Shown one piece after another: positions 1 through 7,476 of a stretch of DNA of 15,000 nt (within the stretch, counting starts at the first letter, position 1; each line of letters begins with the position of its first letter). The stretch is from NCBI GenBank assembly GCA_025999435.1, contig BNXH01000031.1, forward strand, positions 1-15,000, given 5' to 3'. Below the pieces are notes generated by a model, which saw nothing but the letters and a program-made list of their open reading frames with translations, was not told the DNA's origin and did no database searches. A program made the translations under genes and the position numbers. The DNA comes from Bacteroidia bacterium (GTDB taxonomy: Bacteria; Bacteroidota; Bacteroidia; Bacteroidales; Dysgonomonadaceae).

Positions 1-822
1 CGAAATAACATCGGTATAACCTTCTACCAGATAACAACAATCAGCTTTGGTTATGGCTTGCTTAGCGAAATATATGCCGTATAGTTCGTTTCCTTTATGA
101 TAGATTTCGCTTTCCGGCGAATTTACATACTTACCCGTATTTTCTACTTTCTTCAATACGCGGCCGCCGAAAGCGATGACTTTTCCCGACAGGGTATGTA
201 CCGGAAACATGATGCGTCCCCGAAAGCGGTCGATCAGCTGGTTGTTGTGCTCGTTTTTGATAGACAGTCCGGTTTTTGTCAGAAATTCTTCCTTGTAACC
301 TGCCTTTAATGCGTTTTGTGAAAAAGCATCCCATTGTTCGAGACTATAACCGAGTTGGAATTTCTTTATAATATCTTCCCTGAATCCCCTTTCCCTGAAG
401 TAACTTAAACCGACCGATTTCCCTTCGATATGTTCATGCAATGTATTTACAAAATAATCGCGGGCATAGTCATTGAGAATAAAAAGGCTCTCGCGTTCGT
501 TATGAGCTTTCTTTTGTTCGTCTGTCAGTTCGCGCTCCTGCACTTCGATGCCGTATTTTTTCGCAAGGAATTTTAGTGCGTCGTAGTATGTCAACTGTTC
601 GTGCTTCATAATGAAGTGTACAGCCGTACCTCCTTCGCCACAGGCAAAGCACTTGCAAATGTTTTTGGCGGGAGAGACGTAAAACGATGGTGTTTTGTCG
701 CTATGAAAAGGGCACAATCCCACATAGTTTATTCCTCGCCGCTTGAGGGTGACATATTGGGATACCACATCCACTATTTGTGCGGCATCCATTATTTTAT
801 CTATGGTTATCTGATCTATCAT
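1..822 (-). CDS. dnaG: DNA primase DnaG, N-terminal 274 residues (3' end outside window)
   Basis: DnaG makes the short RNA primers used at the replication fork, working with the replicative helicase. I translated it on the minus strand from an ATG at 822-820, and the frame stays open to base 1. The N-terminus carries the CHC2 zinc finger, with C37, H40, C58 and C61 in the contexts LCPFH and CKCFACG. The RNA-polymerase-like basic domain follows, with the family motif NSPES..YHKGNELYG. The start of the Toprim fold, VEGYTDV, holds the presumed catalytic E267 just before the window ends. The family is usually 600-700 aa, so less than half is present. There is no clear Shine-Dalgarno before the start, as is common in Bacteroidota. 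A 130-bp repeat-rich gap separates it from the upstream DUF2007 pseudogene, so it may have its own promoter. The identification is secure. Confidence 0.96.
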   Translation of the reverse strand, partial: MIDQITIDKIMDAAQIVDVVSQYVTLKRRGINYVGLCPFHSDKTPSFYVSPAKNICKCFACGEGGTAVHFIMKHEQLTYYDALKFLAKKYGIEVQERELTDEQKKAHNERESLFILNDYARDYFVNTLHEHIEGKSVGLSYFRERGFREDIIKKFQLGYSLEQWDAFSQNALKAGYKEEFLTKTGLSIKNEHNNQLIDRFRGRIMFPVHTLSGKVIAFGGRVLKKVENTGKYVNSPESEIYHKGNELYGIYFAKQAITKADCCYLVEGYTDVIS

Positions 823-841
823 GCGATTATGCGTATACGAA

Positions 842-881
842 TTTGAAAATTTGAAAATGTGCCAATTTGAAAATGTGCCAA
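842..881. repeat. Tandem 16-mer (TTTGAAAATGTGCCAA)
   Basis: Two perfect head-to-tail copies of TTTGAAAATGTGCCAA occupy 850-865 and 866-881, preceded by a partial copy (TTTGAAAA) at 842-849. They lie in the gap just upstream of dnaG. Words of the same flavour (TTTTCAAA) recur in the ruvC-lipB gap. No coding or CRISPR-like organisation is visible. Confidence 0.85.
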
Positions 882-902
882 TTACATACGCTGCGCTCCT
901 GT
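880..902 (+). repeat. Dispersed 23-bp repeat, copy A
   Basis: This 23-bp stretch begins AATTACATAC and ends TCCTGT. It matches 8953-8975 at 20 of 23 positions, differing only at positions 11, 14 and 17. Both copies are intergenic. The function is unknown; it looks like part of a small interspersed sequence. Confidence 0.55.
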
Positions 903-924
903 TACCGATGGTTGGCGCGAACTT

Positions 925-943
925 ACTGTTGACTGTTGACTGT
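925..943. repeat. Period-7 direct repeat ACTGTTG
   Basis: ACTGTTG is repeated 2.7 times (925-931, 932-938, 939-943), ten bases past the 3' end of the frameshifted DUF2007 gene. Related short ACT/AGT-rich repeats occur at 2696-2709 and 12286-12311, each also immediately beyond or between minus-strand genes. Confidence 0.7.
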
Positions 944-952
944 AGAGGTTTG

Positions 953-1251
953 TTACTTTTTCTTTCCAAAGAATGACTGTATTTTCTCTACAACCCTGAC
1001 TACCTGCTTGGTAGACTCGGATATTTCGTAATCTTCTTTTGTGGCAAAGCCTCCTTCTATTAGGAGCTCTATGGCTCGTTGGGCATCCTCTTCCTGTACT
1101 TGCAGTTTGATGCCTCCTACAGCATAAGTATATGAATAGACCTGGCTTGTATATTCATGAGGGTACATGAAATACCATTGGCTTCTAAATACGTCATTGC
1201 GATAGCCAGATGATTGTAATCTTGCGATGTTTTAACTGTAACTAGTTCCAT
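953..1251 (-). pseudogene. DUF2007-type protein gene broken by a frameshift
   Basis: From ATG 1251-1249 the first frame reads MELVTVKTSQDYNHLAIAMT and continues through YLEANGISCTLMN, a typical DUF2007 N-terminus. It then meets a stop after about ten wrong-frame residues. The C-terminal half, YTSQVYSYTYAVGGIKLQVQ onward to the TAA at 955-953, is in another frame. The two frames meet near 1153-1156. The sequence there, ATGAATATACA, would read through if one copy of a TGAATGAA duplication had been lost; restoring TGAA gives ..LMNEYTSQV.. and a 100-residue protein. The start lies 11 bp after the SDR stop, so it belongs to that transcription unit. DUF2007 proteins are small alpha/beta proteins of unclear role, sometimes called putative signal-transducing proteins. 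The alternatives are a real inactivating slippage or a sequencing error. A short protein starting at 1168 is unlikely because it would lack the first strand and helix. Confidence 0.75.
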
Positions 1252-1262
1252 ACAAACTGAAT

Positions 1263-2018
1263 TTATTCTTCGTAAATCATTTTCTTTGTCATACCACCGT
1301 CTATTACGATGTTTTGTCCGTTGATGAAATTGTTTTCAGGATCGCAAAGGAAGAAGCAGGCACGTGTAATATCTTTTGGCACACCAACCCTGTTCGAAGG
1401 GTGCTGCTTGTGATCTTCCTCTCGTATTTCGTAGTGCCCGGTATCTATCCAGCCCGGACTGATACAATTTACCGTAATATTATATTTGCTTAGCGAGATA
1501 GCCAGAGCGTGTGTCAGCGAAACAATCCCACCCTTAGACGCTGCATAGGCTTCCGAGTCGGGCTCGCTCATCTGGTGACGGGTCGATGCCATATTGATAA
1601 TGCGTCCGTATTTGTTCAGGTCTTCGTTTTCGGAACGGAACTTTGCCAGCAACTTGGAGGTGATGAAAACCGACCGCAGATTTATATCCAATACATTTTC
1701 GAAATCTTCGACCGAGATGTCGAGAATATCTCCAAACCGGCTGATACCGACATTGTTTATAATAATATCGATATTTCCTTTCTTAACGAAAATGTCCGTG
1801 ACAACTTTTTCCAAAGCTGCTTTGTCGGCGACATCGATACGATAGAATGTACACCGGTAATCTTGTAGCTCTTTGCATAGCTGTTCTCCTGCGTCTTCGT
1901 CTGTATCGCAAAATACGACATCTGCCCCGTGTTGGCAAAAAGTAGTTACAATGGACCTGCCAATACCGTTGGCTCCACCTGTAACAAAAACGATTCTGTC
2001 TTGTATGTCTGTTTGCAT
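1263..2018 (-). CDS. Short-chain dehydrogenase/reductase (SDR family)
   Basis: This is a 251-aa classical SDR, an NAD(P)-dependent cytoplasmic oxidoreductase with a Rossmann fold. The nucleotide-binding motif TGGANGIG is at residues 13-20. An acidic residue, D38, closes the second strand, which in this family points to NAD(H) rather than NADP(H). NNVG at 88-91 replaces the usual NNAG. The catalytic tetrad is complete: N113, S145, Y158 and K162 (YAASK). The PGW segment after strand six is also present. The length is normal. The start ATG lies 6 bp past the lipB stop, so the two genes are almost certainly co-transcribed. The substrate cannot be inferred from sequence; sugar alcohols, hydroxy acids and 3-oxoacyl compounds are all possible. 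Being next to lipB does not make it FabG, as no ACP-binding evidence is visible. Confidence 0.9.
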   Translation of the reverse strand: MQTDIQDRIVFVTGGANGIGRSIVTTFCQHGADVVFCDTDEDAGEQLCKELQDYRCTFYRIDVADKAALEKVVTDIFVKKGNIDIIINNVGISRFGDILDISVEDFENVLDINLRSVFITSKLLAKFRSENEDLNKYGRIINMASTRHQMSEPDSEAYAASKGGIVSLTHALAISLSKYNITVNCISPGWIDTGHYEIREEDHKQHPSNRVGVPKDITRACFFLCDPENNFINGQNIVIDGGMTKKMIYEE

Positions 2019-2024
2019 AATTTC

Positions 2025-2690
2025 TTATTTATTCTCTATAAAAACTTCTTCAAATAATTCTCTCATTTTCAGTTTGGCTTCGTCCATATCTACGGGATGC
2101 CCTAACTCTTGTTGCAGTGAAGTTACGCCTTTATCGATGAAACCGCAAGGATTGATGAGGGAAAAATAAGAAAGATCAGTATTCAGGTTCAGCGCAAAGC
2201 CGTGCATAGTTACAAACCGGCTGCTGCGGACGCCGATTGCCGCAATTTTCCGGGTACGCGAAGGTACGGCTGTATCCAGCCACACACCGGCTGCACCCTC
2301 CAGCCTTTCGGCGTGAATAGTATATCCTTTTAAAAAACGGATAATAATATCCTCTAAATTATAGATGTACTGCCTGAGCCCGATACCGAACGTTTCGAGG
2401 TCGAAGATCGGATAGCCCACCAGTTGCCCGGGACCGTGATAGGTGACATCGCCTCCACGATCGATCTGGAAAAGTGAAACGCCCTTTTCTTTAAGCAGGG
2501 CTTCCTGAAAAAGAAGGTTCTCCTCTTTACCATGTTTTCCGATGGTGATAACATGAGGATGTTCGCAGAATAATAGCGTGTTTTTTGCATACGGCCCTTT
2601 ATCTTTCATATCCAGAGCTTCGGTGAATAGCTTTTGCTGATATTCCCAGGCATGCCCGTATTCTATGTTTTTCAGATCTTCGTATATCAT
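2025..2690 (-). CDS. lipB: Octanoyltransferase LipB
   Basis: LipB moves the octanoyl group from octanoyl-ACP to the lipoyl domains of 2-oxoacid dehydrogenases and the glycine-cleavage H protein, the first step of lipoate synthesis. The 221-aa product has the signature RGGDVTYHGPGQ at residues 78-89. It also has the family catalytic pair K148 (in RKIAAIGVR) and C182 (in NPCGF), 34 residues apart, the same spacing as K135 and C169 of the E. coli enzyme. The length is normal. It follows ruvC after a 93-bp repeat-filled gap and precedes the SDR gene by 6 bp. The ATG at 2690 gives the normal N-terminus. No lipA is visible in the window. Confidence 0.95.
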   Translation of the reverse strand: MIYEDLKNIEYGHAWEYQQKLFTEALDMKDKGPYAKNTLLFCEHPHVITIGKHGKEENLLFQEALLKEKGVSLFQIDRGGDVTYHGPGQLVGYPIFDLETFGIGLRQYIYNLEDIIIRFLKGYTIHAERLEGAAGVWLDTAVPSRTRKIAAIGVRSSRFVTMHGFALNLNTDLSYFSLINPCGFIDKGVTSLQQELGHPVDMDEAKLKMRELFEEVFIENK

Positions 2691-2695
2691 AATTT

Positions 2696-2709
2696 TAGTA
2701 GTTAGTAGT
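2696..2709. repeat. Period-7 direct repeat TAGTAGT
   Basis: Two exact copies of TAGTAGT (2696-2702 and 2703-2709) lie just upstream of the lipB start, where a ribosome-binding site would be expected. On the coding strand this reads ACTACTA twice. It may affect lipB translation if the copy number varies, but that is inference. Confidence 0.65.
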
Positions 2710-2748
2710 TGGCAGTATGAGAACTTACCGGTTTACTGGCATTTTTTA

Positions 2749-2786
2749 TTTTCAAATTTTCAAATTTCCGAATTTCCGAATTTTCA
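2749..2786. repeat. Period-8 direct repeats TTTTCAAA x2, TTTCCGAA x2
   Basis: The run is TTTTCAAA twice (2749-2756, 2757-2764), then TTTCCGAA twice (2765-2772, 2773-2780), then a further TTTTCA that overlaps the ruvC stop codon at 2784-2786. Two variants of one 8-mer, each duplicated, suggest stepwise slippage. It is related in composition to the 842-881 repeat. Confidence 0.75.
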
Positions 2787-3344
2787 TTTGACTTTTCCCG
2801 GATTTTTATTGATATAATCTTTCCAACCGGTAAACTTTTTGCCGGCGGACGGGTTGTTCGTTTGAAAGTAATGGCAAACCGCAGCTGCCAGTCCATCGGT
2901 TGCATCCATCTGGGGAAGCATATTCTCGTCCGGTATCTTCAGGAAATGTTGCAACATATAGGCGACCTGCTCTTTAGCCGCGCGTCCGTTTCCGGTAATC
3001 GACATCTTTATTTTCAGCGGAGCGTATTCAAAAATGGGAATATCGCGCGACAAAGCAGCCGCCATAGCTACCCCTTGCGCACGTCCCAACTTGAGCATAC
3101 TTTGCACATTCTTTCCGAAAAAGGGCGCTTCGATAGCCAATTCGTCGGGAAGATATTCATCGATCAGGCTGATGATACGTTCAAAAATCCGGCGAAGTTT
3201 CAAATAGTGATCGTCATATTTGCTTAGTTGCAATATACCCATTGCCAGCAATTCGGGTTTATTGTTGACTACTCGCAATACGCCGTACCCCATCACCTGT
3301 GTACCAGGGTCTATGCCAAGTATGATCCTTTCTTTTTCCAGCAT
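2784..3344 (-). CDS. ruvC: Holliday junction endonuclease RuvC
   Basis: RuvC cuts Holliday junctions symmetrically after RuvAB branch migration and so resolves recombination intermediates. The 186-aa protein has an RNase H-like fold with the full acidic set. D12 is in GIDPGTQ, E72 in AIEAPFFGK, and D147 and D150 in [12 protein letters not shown], with the same final spacing of three seen in the E. coli enzyme. The length is at the upper end of normal; the last 25 residues are a basic tail. The start ATG at 3344 follows the DUF4286 stop by one base, so translation is probably coupled. The 3' end overlaps a period-8 repeat tract. There is no ruvA or ruvB nearby, which is common in this phylum. 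Confidence 0.96.
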   Translation of the reverse strand: MLEKERIILGIDPGTQVMGYGVLRVVNNKPELLAMGILQLSKYDDHYLKLRRIFERIISLIDEYLPDELAIEAPFFGKNVQSMLKLGRAQGVAMAAALSRDIPIFEYAPLKIKMSITGNGRAAKEQVAYMLQHFLKIPDENMLPQMDATDGLAAAVCHYFQTNNPSAGKKFTGWKDYINKNPGKVK

Positions 3345-3345
3345 T

Positions 3346-3654
3346 CTATAATTCTATTTCTTCGAGCAGGGTTACAAAACCAAGAGCCTTGTCGCCGAAT
3401 CGTGAAGCCAGCTCTCCTTGCAAAATTTCTCCTTCGGAGGAAAACCAATGGTTGAGTGTTTCCACATTTTTTACGCTGAACTGAAGTGAGTAACTGCTGC
3501 CGCTTTCTTCATGCCGCGCATGTATGCGGGCAAAACGGGGTTCGTGGAGGAAGCCGCTGCTTGCAGCTCTTATGATGTATGTTTCTTTCATGAAATTGAT
3601 GTAATCGTTGAGCACATCATCTTCTACATGAAAGGTAGTATTAAAAATAATCAT
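3346..3654 (-). CDS. DUF4286 family protein
   Basis: This 102-aa cytoplasmic protein starts [12 protein letters not shown] and looks like a small alpha/beta barrel-type fold of the DUF4286 family, known mainly from Bacteroidota. No signal peptide or membrane segment is visible. Its function is unknown. It is the first gene of the minus-strand block, one base upstream of ruvC, and sits about 17 bp downstream of a TATTTTTG -7 box. The link with ruvC suggests co-expression, not necessarily a role in recombination. Confidence 0.85.
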   Translation of the reverse strand: MIIFNTTFHVEDDVLNDYINFMKETYIIRAASSGFLHEPRFARIHARHEESGSSYSLQFSVKNVETLNHWFSSEGEILQGELASRFGDKALGFVTLLEEIEL

Positions 3655-3670
3655 TGTAAGTAATTTTATA

Positions 3671-3678
3671 CAAAAATA
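3671..3678 (-). promoter_or_regulatory. Candidate Bacteroidota -7 box for the DUF4286-ruvC-lipB unit
   Basis: On the minus strand this is TATTTTTG, an exact match to the Bacteroidota primary-sigma -7 consensus TAnnTTTG. It is 17 bp upstream of the DUF4286 start. I see no clear -33 TTTG at the expected spacing. The divergent 294-bp gap 3655-3948 also holds the promoter of the DUF2723 gene and otherwise nothing I can assign. Confidence 0.5.
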
Positions 3679-3875
3679 CGAAAAGTTTGGCGGTTTCTGT
3701 TATGGAATTTATCATTGTTGCAAGCTTTATCAAGTGTTGTTTGTCACCCTGACGCAGGAGGTATCTTGCATCACCTCAATCAAGAAATGGAAGGTACTTC
3801 CTTGAATTTTAAGAAGTTTTTGAATTTGACAGGCAAAAACAAAGCATCGTGAAACAAATATCTCAGTGTTTTAAC

Positions 3876-3883
3876 TATCTTTG
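3876..3883 (+). promoter_or_regulatory. Candidate Bacteroidota -7 box for the DUF2723 gene
   Basis: TATCTTTG matches TAnnTTTG exactly and is followed by C, giving the frequent TTTGC form. Transcription would begin near 3888-3890 and leave a leader of about 60 nt before ATG 3949. The -33 element is not obvious. Confidence 0.5.
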
Positions 3884-3948
3884 CACCCAAATATTTCAAA
3901 GAGATAACTTGTCATTCAAACAGAATTAATTCAATTACCTGTTTCATT

Positions 3949-6900
3949 ATGAAAAAATACAACCTGATAAACAATACTCTAGGCTGGTTTAGTTTTGCAG
4001 TAGCCGCGGTTGTTTACCTTATGACAATTGAACCGACAGCCAGTTTCTGGGATTGTGGAGAGTTCATTTCGTCAGCATATAAATTGGAGGTTGGACATCC
4101 GCCCGGCGCTCCGTTTTTTATGATTACAGGAAAGTTTTTCACGCTGTTTGCCTCCGATCCTACGCAAGTTGCATCGATGGTCAACAGTATGTCGGCTTTG
4201 CTCAGCGCCCTGACTATCTTATTCCTCTTCTGGACAATAACCCATCTGGCAAAGAAGCTGATATATACCGATTCTTCTAAAGAAATGACAATGGGACAAC
4301 TTATCGCTATCATGGGTAGCGGTTTGGTAGGAGCCCTTACATATACATTTACCGATACGTTCTGGTTTTCGGCTGTCGAAGGTGAGGTTTACGCCTACTC
4401 TTCTATGTTTACGGCCTTAGTATTCTGGTTGATACTGAAATGGGAAAACCGCGCCGGTCAGCCGGGTTCTGACAAATGGTTGGTGCTGATAGCTTATGCC
4501 ATGGGCTTGTCTATCGGTGTCCATTTGCTTAACTTGCTTTGTATACCGGCAATTGTCTTGGTCTATTACTTCAAAAAAGCAAAAGACGTAACATGGAAAG
4601 GCTTATTGCTTGCTTTAGCCGGATCTGTTTTCCTGATCGTGGTATTGATGTACGGTATCATTCCGGGCTTTACACAAGTGGGAGGCTGGTTCGAAATGTT
4701 CTTTGTGAATAGCTTAGGCTTCTCTTACAATTCGGGAGCATTGACCTATATATTAATAATGGTTATATCTATCGTATGGGCATTATATGAAACCTTGTCG
4801 AAAAAAGGAAATATGACCCGTGCCAAAATAGCGACTGCTGTATCTCTTGTTTTAAGTGGAGCTGCTATTATTGGTTCGAATGCCTTCTTGTGGGTGTTGC
4901 TTATTGCAGGTCTCTTCGTATTTTTATTCAAATATAAAGGTATTACGCCGAGACTGTTGAATACAATCGTTTTGTGTCTGATGGTTATTTTGATAGGGTA
5001 CTCATCTTTTGCTCTTATTCCTATCCGTTCCATAGCCAATACGCCGATGGATCAGAATTCGCCTGAAAATGTATTTACGCTGGGCAGTTACCTCAACCGT
5101 GAACAGTATGGCGACAGACCATTATTCTATGGCAGGACATACGCTTCAACGGAGAAGAGAGACCCTTCGACAGGACGTTTAGCCCCTCCTGAAAGCGAAA
5201 AGCTAAGCTACGACAAGGTGGTAAAAAAATCGCCGGACGAAAAAGACAAATATGTAGTGGTTAGCACTATCCCTACATACGGAGTGAACAACACCATGTT
5301 GCTTCCCCGTATGTATTCTACCGAACAAAGACATCTGCTGGGCTATCAGATATGGGCGGATATTAAAGATACATCAGTGCCTCCTACAATGTTTGAGAAC
5401 CTGAAATTCTTCTTTAGCTATCAGCTGGACTTTATGTACTTCCGCTACTTTATGTGGAACTTTTCGGGTCGCCAAAACGATGTACCGGCGAACGGAGGCC
5501 TTAGCAACGGCAACTGGATTACCGGAATCGGATTTGTAGACGAATTGCTCGGACGTGGTCCTCAGAATAATCTTCCTCCTGATATTCTCGAAAATAAAGG
5601 GCACAATGTGTATTATATGTTGCCGCTGATACTTGGTATTCTCGGCATTGTGTACCAGTTGACAAGAGGGAAAAAAGGTGAACAGCAGTTCCTTGTTACC
5701 TTCATGCTATTCTTTATGACAGGTCTTGCCATTATTATATATCTGAATCAGCAACCGTTCGAGCCGCGCGAGCGTGACTACGCCTATGCAGGATCGTTCT
5801 ACGCGTTCTGTATATGGATAGGCTTCGGTGTGGCATTCCTATGGAACCTGTTCAGCAAGAAATTGCCAAGCACTGTATCTGCGGCTCTTGCTACAGGACT
5901 GGCTTTGATAATTCCTGTGCAAATGGCAAGCCAGAACTGGGACGATCACGATCGCTCGGACAGATATACTATGCGCGACTTTGGTGAAAATTACCTGCGT
6001 GGTTGCGAGCCTAACAGTATTCTGTTTACAATGGGCGACAACGATACATTCCCGTTGTGGTATTCCCAGGAAGTAGAGGGTTTCCGTACAGATGTGCGCG
6101 TGAGCAACCTAAGCTACCTGCAAACAGACTGGTATGTAGACCAAATGCGCCGTCAGGCATATGACTCATCGCCTCTGCCTATTTCGTGGACAGAAGACCG
6201 TTATCAGGGATCAAAAGGTCAATCGGCATACGTATTGTCGAAGAGCGATATAGAAAATGCTGTAAAAAGAGAGTATCAAAACTCTAAAGATGGAGCTTCT
6301 TTCCTCAATCGGATCAACTTCTCGGATTTTTACGACACGGCTGTGTATAAAGATACATTGATGTTGGACGATGCATTGGAAATACTGAAAACAAAAGATA
6401 ATTACGCACCTCACAATCCGTTCGGAATAGAGAAAGGTGTTATTCTTCCGGGAAATGTATTGAAAATGCCTATCGATCAATCGAAAGTAGATTGGAAAGC
6501 ATTGGGTACAAGTCCGGCTTCTGAACTATTGTTCGACCTGAGCGCTAACAAATCGGGCGGTATATACCGACAGGAGATTATGATTCTGGAAATGTTGAAT
6601 AATATCAATAAGGATGACTGGAAACGTCCTATCTATTACGCTCTGACCATTGGCGAACCACCGTTGAAACTGGATAATCATTCTACTCAGGAAGGTATTA
6701 TATATCGCATTACTCCGGGTAAAATAGACAGTACAGGTGTAAACACTGACGTTATGTTCGATAATCTGGTCAACAAATACAAGTGGGGTGGAATAGAGAA
6801 GCCAAAAGTATATCTGGATGAAAACAACCTGAGAATGTGCCGCACTTTCCGCGTGATATTCGGTGATCTTATCACAGCTCTTTTACGCGAAGGCAAGAAT

Positions 6901-7425
6901 GATAAGGCATTGATTGCTCTCGACAGATGTATAGAAGTGCTTCCCGGAAATACGATTCCGCGTAGTGGCGAGTCGGTTGGATATGCGGATGCATATTATC
7001 AGCTGGGACACCCTGAGAAAGCACAGAAGATAATAGATGAAATTATGTACCGTACAGAAGGTGCCCTGAATTGGTACTTGAGTATGAAACAGAATGATAT
7101 GGTAAATTCGAGTGCAGATATCAGGGGCTACTTCGATACGGAAGTGCAAGTATTGGATACCTATCAGCGCTACGATAGAGCTAAATATAAAGAACTTCTT
7201 AATACGTTGACATTGCGTGCCGAGACATTCTTACGTAACGGTGTTAGCTTCAATCCTAGAAATCATCCTCTCGATTACCTGATGCGTATTTCGATGAGAG
7301 GATTTTATCTGGCCGGAGAAGATTCTGTTATTGAAAAAGAAGAGCATGCAAATGCTGAACGTATAGGCGAATTGATGCAAAAATATGCACCTGAACTTTT
7401 AAGAAGATATTCACAACCAAATTAA
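3949..7425 (+). CDS. DUF2723 GT-C-type membrane protein (putative protein/glycan glycosyltransferase)
   Basis: This is a 1158-aa polytopic inner-membrane protein. After a first membrane helix (residues 11-27) comes the DUF2723 signature PTASFWDCGEF (29-39) and GHPPGAP (49-55). The acidic pair D35/E38 in the first external loop is what GT-C glycosyltransferases use for catalysis. About ten further hydrophobic segments follow, up to about residue 660. The remainder is a large soluble region with NYLRGCEPNSILFTMGDNDT, typical of bacterial members, and a TPR-like end (about 980-1040: KALIALDRCIEV, YYQLGHPEKAQKIIDEI). Human TMEM260, a protein O-mannosyltransferase, carries the same domain, so transfer of a lipid-linked sugar to secreted proteins or glycans is plausible but not proven here. 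The gene has its own -7 box and is followed by a polysaccharide deacetylase, which fits an envelope role. Confidence 0.88.
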   Translation: MKKYNLINNTLGWFSFAVAAVVYLMTIEPTASFWDCGEFISSAYKLEVGHPPGAPFFMITGKFFTLFASDPTQVASMVNSMSALLSALTILFLFWTITHLAKKLIYTDSSKEMTMGQLIAIMGSGLVGALTYTFTDTFWFSAVEGEVYAYSSMFTALVFWLILKWENRAGQPGSDKWLVLIAYAMGLSIGVHLLNLLCIPAIVLVYYFKKAKDVTWKGLLLALAGSVFLIVVLMYGIIPGFTQVGGWFEMFFVNSLGFSYNSGALTYILIMVISIVWALYETLSKKGNMTRAKIATAVSLVLSGAAIIGSNAFLWVLLIAGLFVFLFKYKGITPRLLNTIVLCLMVILIGYSSFALIPIRSIANTPMDQNSPENVFTLGSYLNREQYGDRPLFYGRTYASTEKRDPSTGRLAPPESEKLSYDKVVKKSPDEKDKYVVVSTIPTYGVNNTMLLPRMYSTEQRHLLGYQIWADIKDTSVPPTMFENLKFFFSYQLDFMYFRYFMWNFSGRQNDVPANGGLSNGNWITGIGFVDELLGRGPQNNLPPDILENKGHNVYYMLPLILGILGIVYQLTRGKKGEQQFLVTFMLFFMTGLAIIIYLNQQPFEPRERDYAYAGSFYAFCIWIGFGVAFLWNLFSKKLPSTVSAALATGLALIIPVQMASQNWDDHDRSDRYTMRDFGENYLRGCEPNSILFTMGDNDTFPLWYSQEVEGFRTDVRVSNLSYLQTDWYVDQMRRQAYDSSPLPISWTEDRYQGSKGQSAYVLSKSDIENAVKREYQNSKDGASFLNRINFSDFYDTAVYKDTLMLDDALEILKTKDNYAPHNPFGIEKGVILPGNVLKMPIDQSKVDWKALGTSPASELLFDLSANKSGGIYRQEIMILEMLNNINKDDWKRPIYYALTIGEPPLKLDNHSTQEGIIYRITPGKIDSTGVNTDVMFDNLVNKYKWGGIEKPKVYLDENNLRMCRTFRVIFGDLITALLREGKNDKALIALDRCIEVLPGNTIPRSGESVGYADAYYQLGHPEKAQKIIDEIMYRTEGALNWYLSMKQNDMVNSSADIRGYFDTEVQVLDTYQRYDRAKYKELLNTLTLRAETFLRNGVSFNPRNHPLDYLMRISMRGFYLAGEDSVIEKEEHANAERIGELMQKYAPELLRRYSQPN

Positions 7426-7434
7426 AACATACGG

Positions 7435-7463
7435 GCAGGCGGATTTCTCTATTATTCGCCTGC
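7435..7463 (+). terminator. Hairpin between DUF2723 and deacetylase genes (weak terminator or attenuator)
   Basis: The stem GCAGGCG (7435-7441) pairs with CGCCTGC (7457-7463) and can be extended by a G-T and an A-T pair. The tail TTCTCATGTTGTT is only moderately T-rich, and the next gene starts 14 bp later. Partial termination or 3'-end protection seems likelier than a full stop. Confidence 0.45.
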
Positions 7464-7476
7464 TTCTCATGTTGTT

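Noticed and set aside
842..943. CRISPR array
   Set aside because: The repeat units are 7-16 bp and directly abutting with no unique spacers of constant length, and there are no cas genes.
1150..1160. Programmed ribosomal frameshift in the DUF2007 gene
   Set aside because: There is no slippery heptamer or downstream structure at the junction, and a lost TGAA copy explains it more simply.
953..1168. A 71-residue gene starting at ATG 1168
   Set aside because: The DUF2007 N-terminus is clearly encoded just upstream in another frame, so this ATG is internal to a frameshifted gene.
1509..1868. Plus-strand frames of 83-119 codons opposite the SDR gene
   Set aside because: They are antisense shadows of a strongly supported gene with a complete catalytic set.
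3741..3776. GTCACCCTGACGCAGGAGG-type stretch and a small GGAAG/CTTCC palindrome in the 3655-3948 gap, as an interspersed repeat or regulator site
   Set aside because: It is reminiscent of common interspersed words but occurs once here, and the palindrome is only 5 bp per arm, too weak to call.
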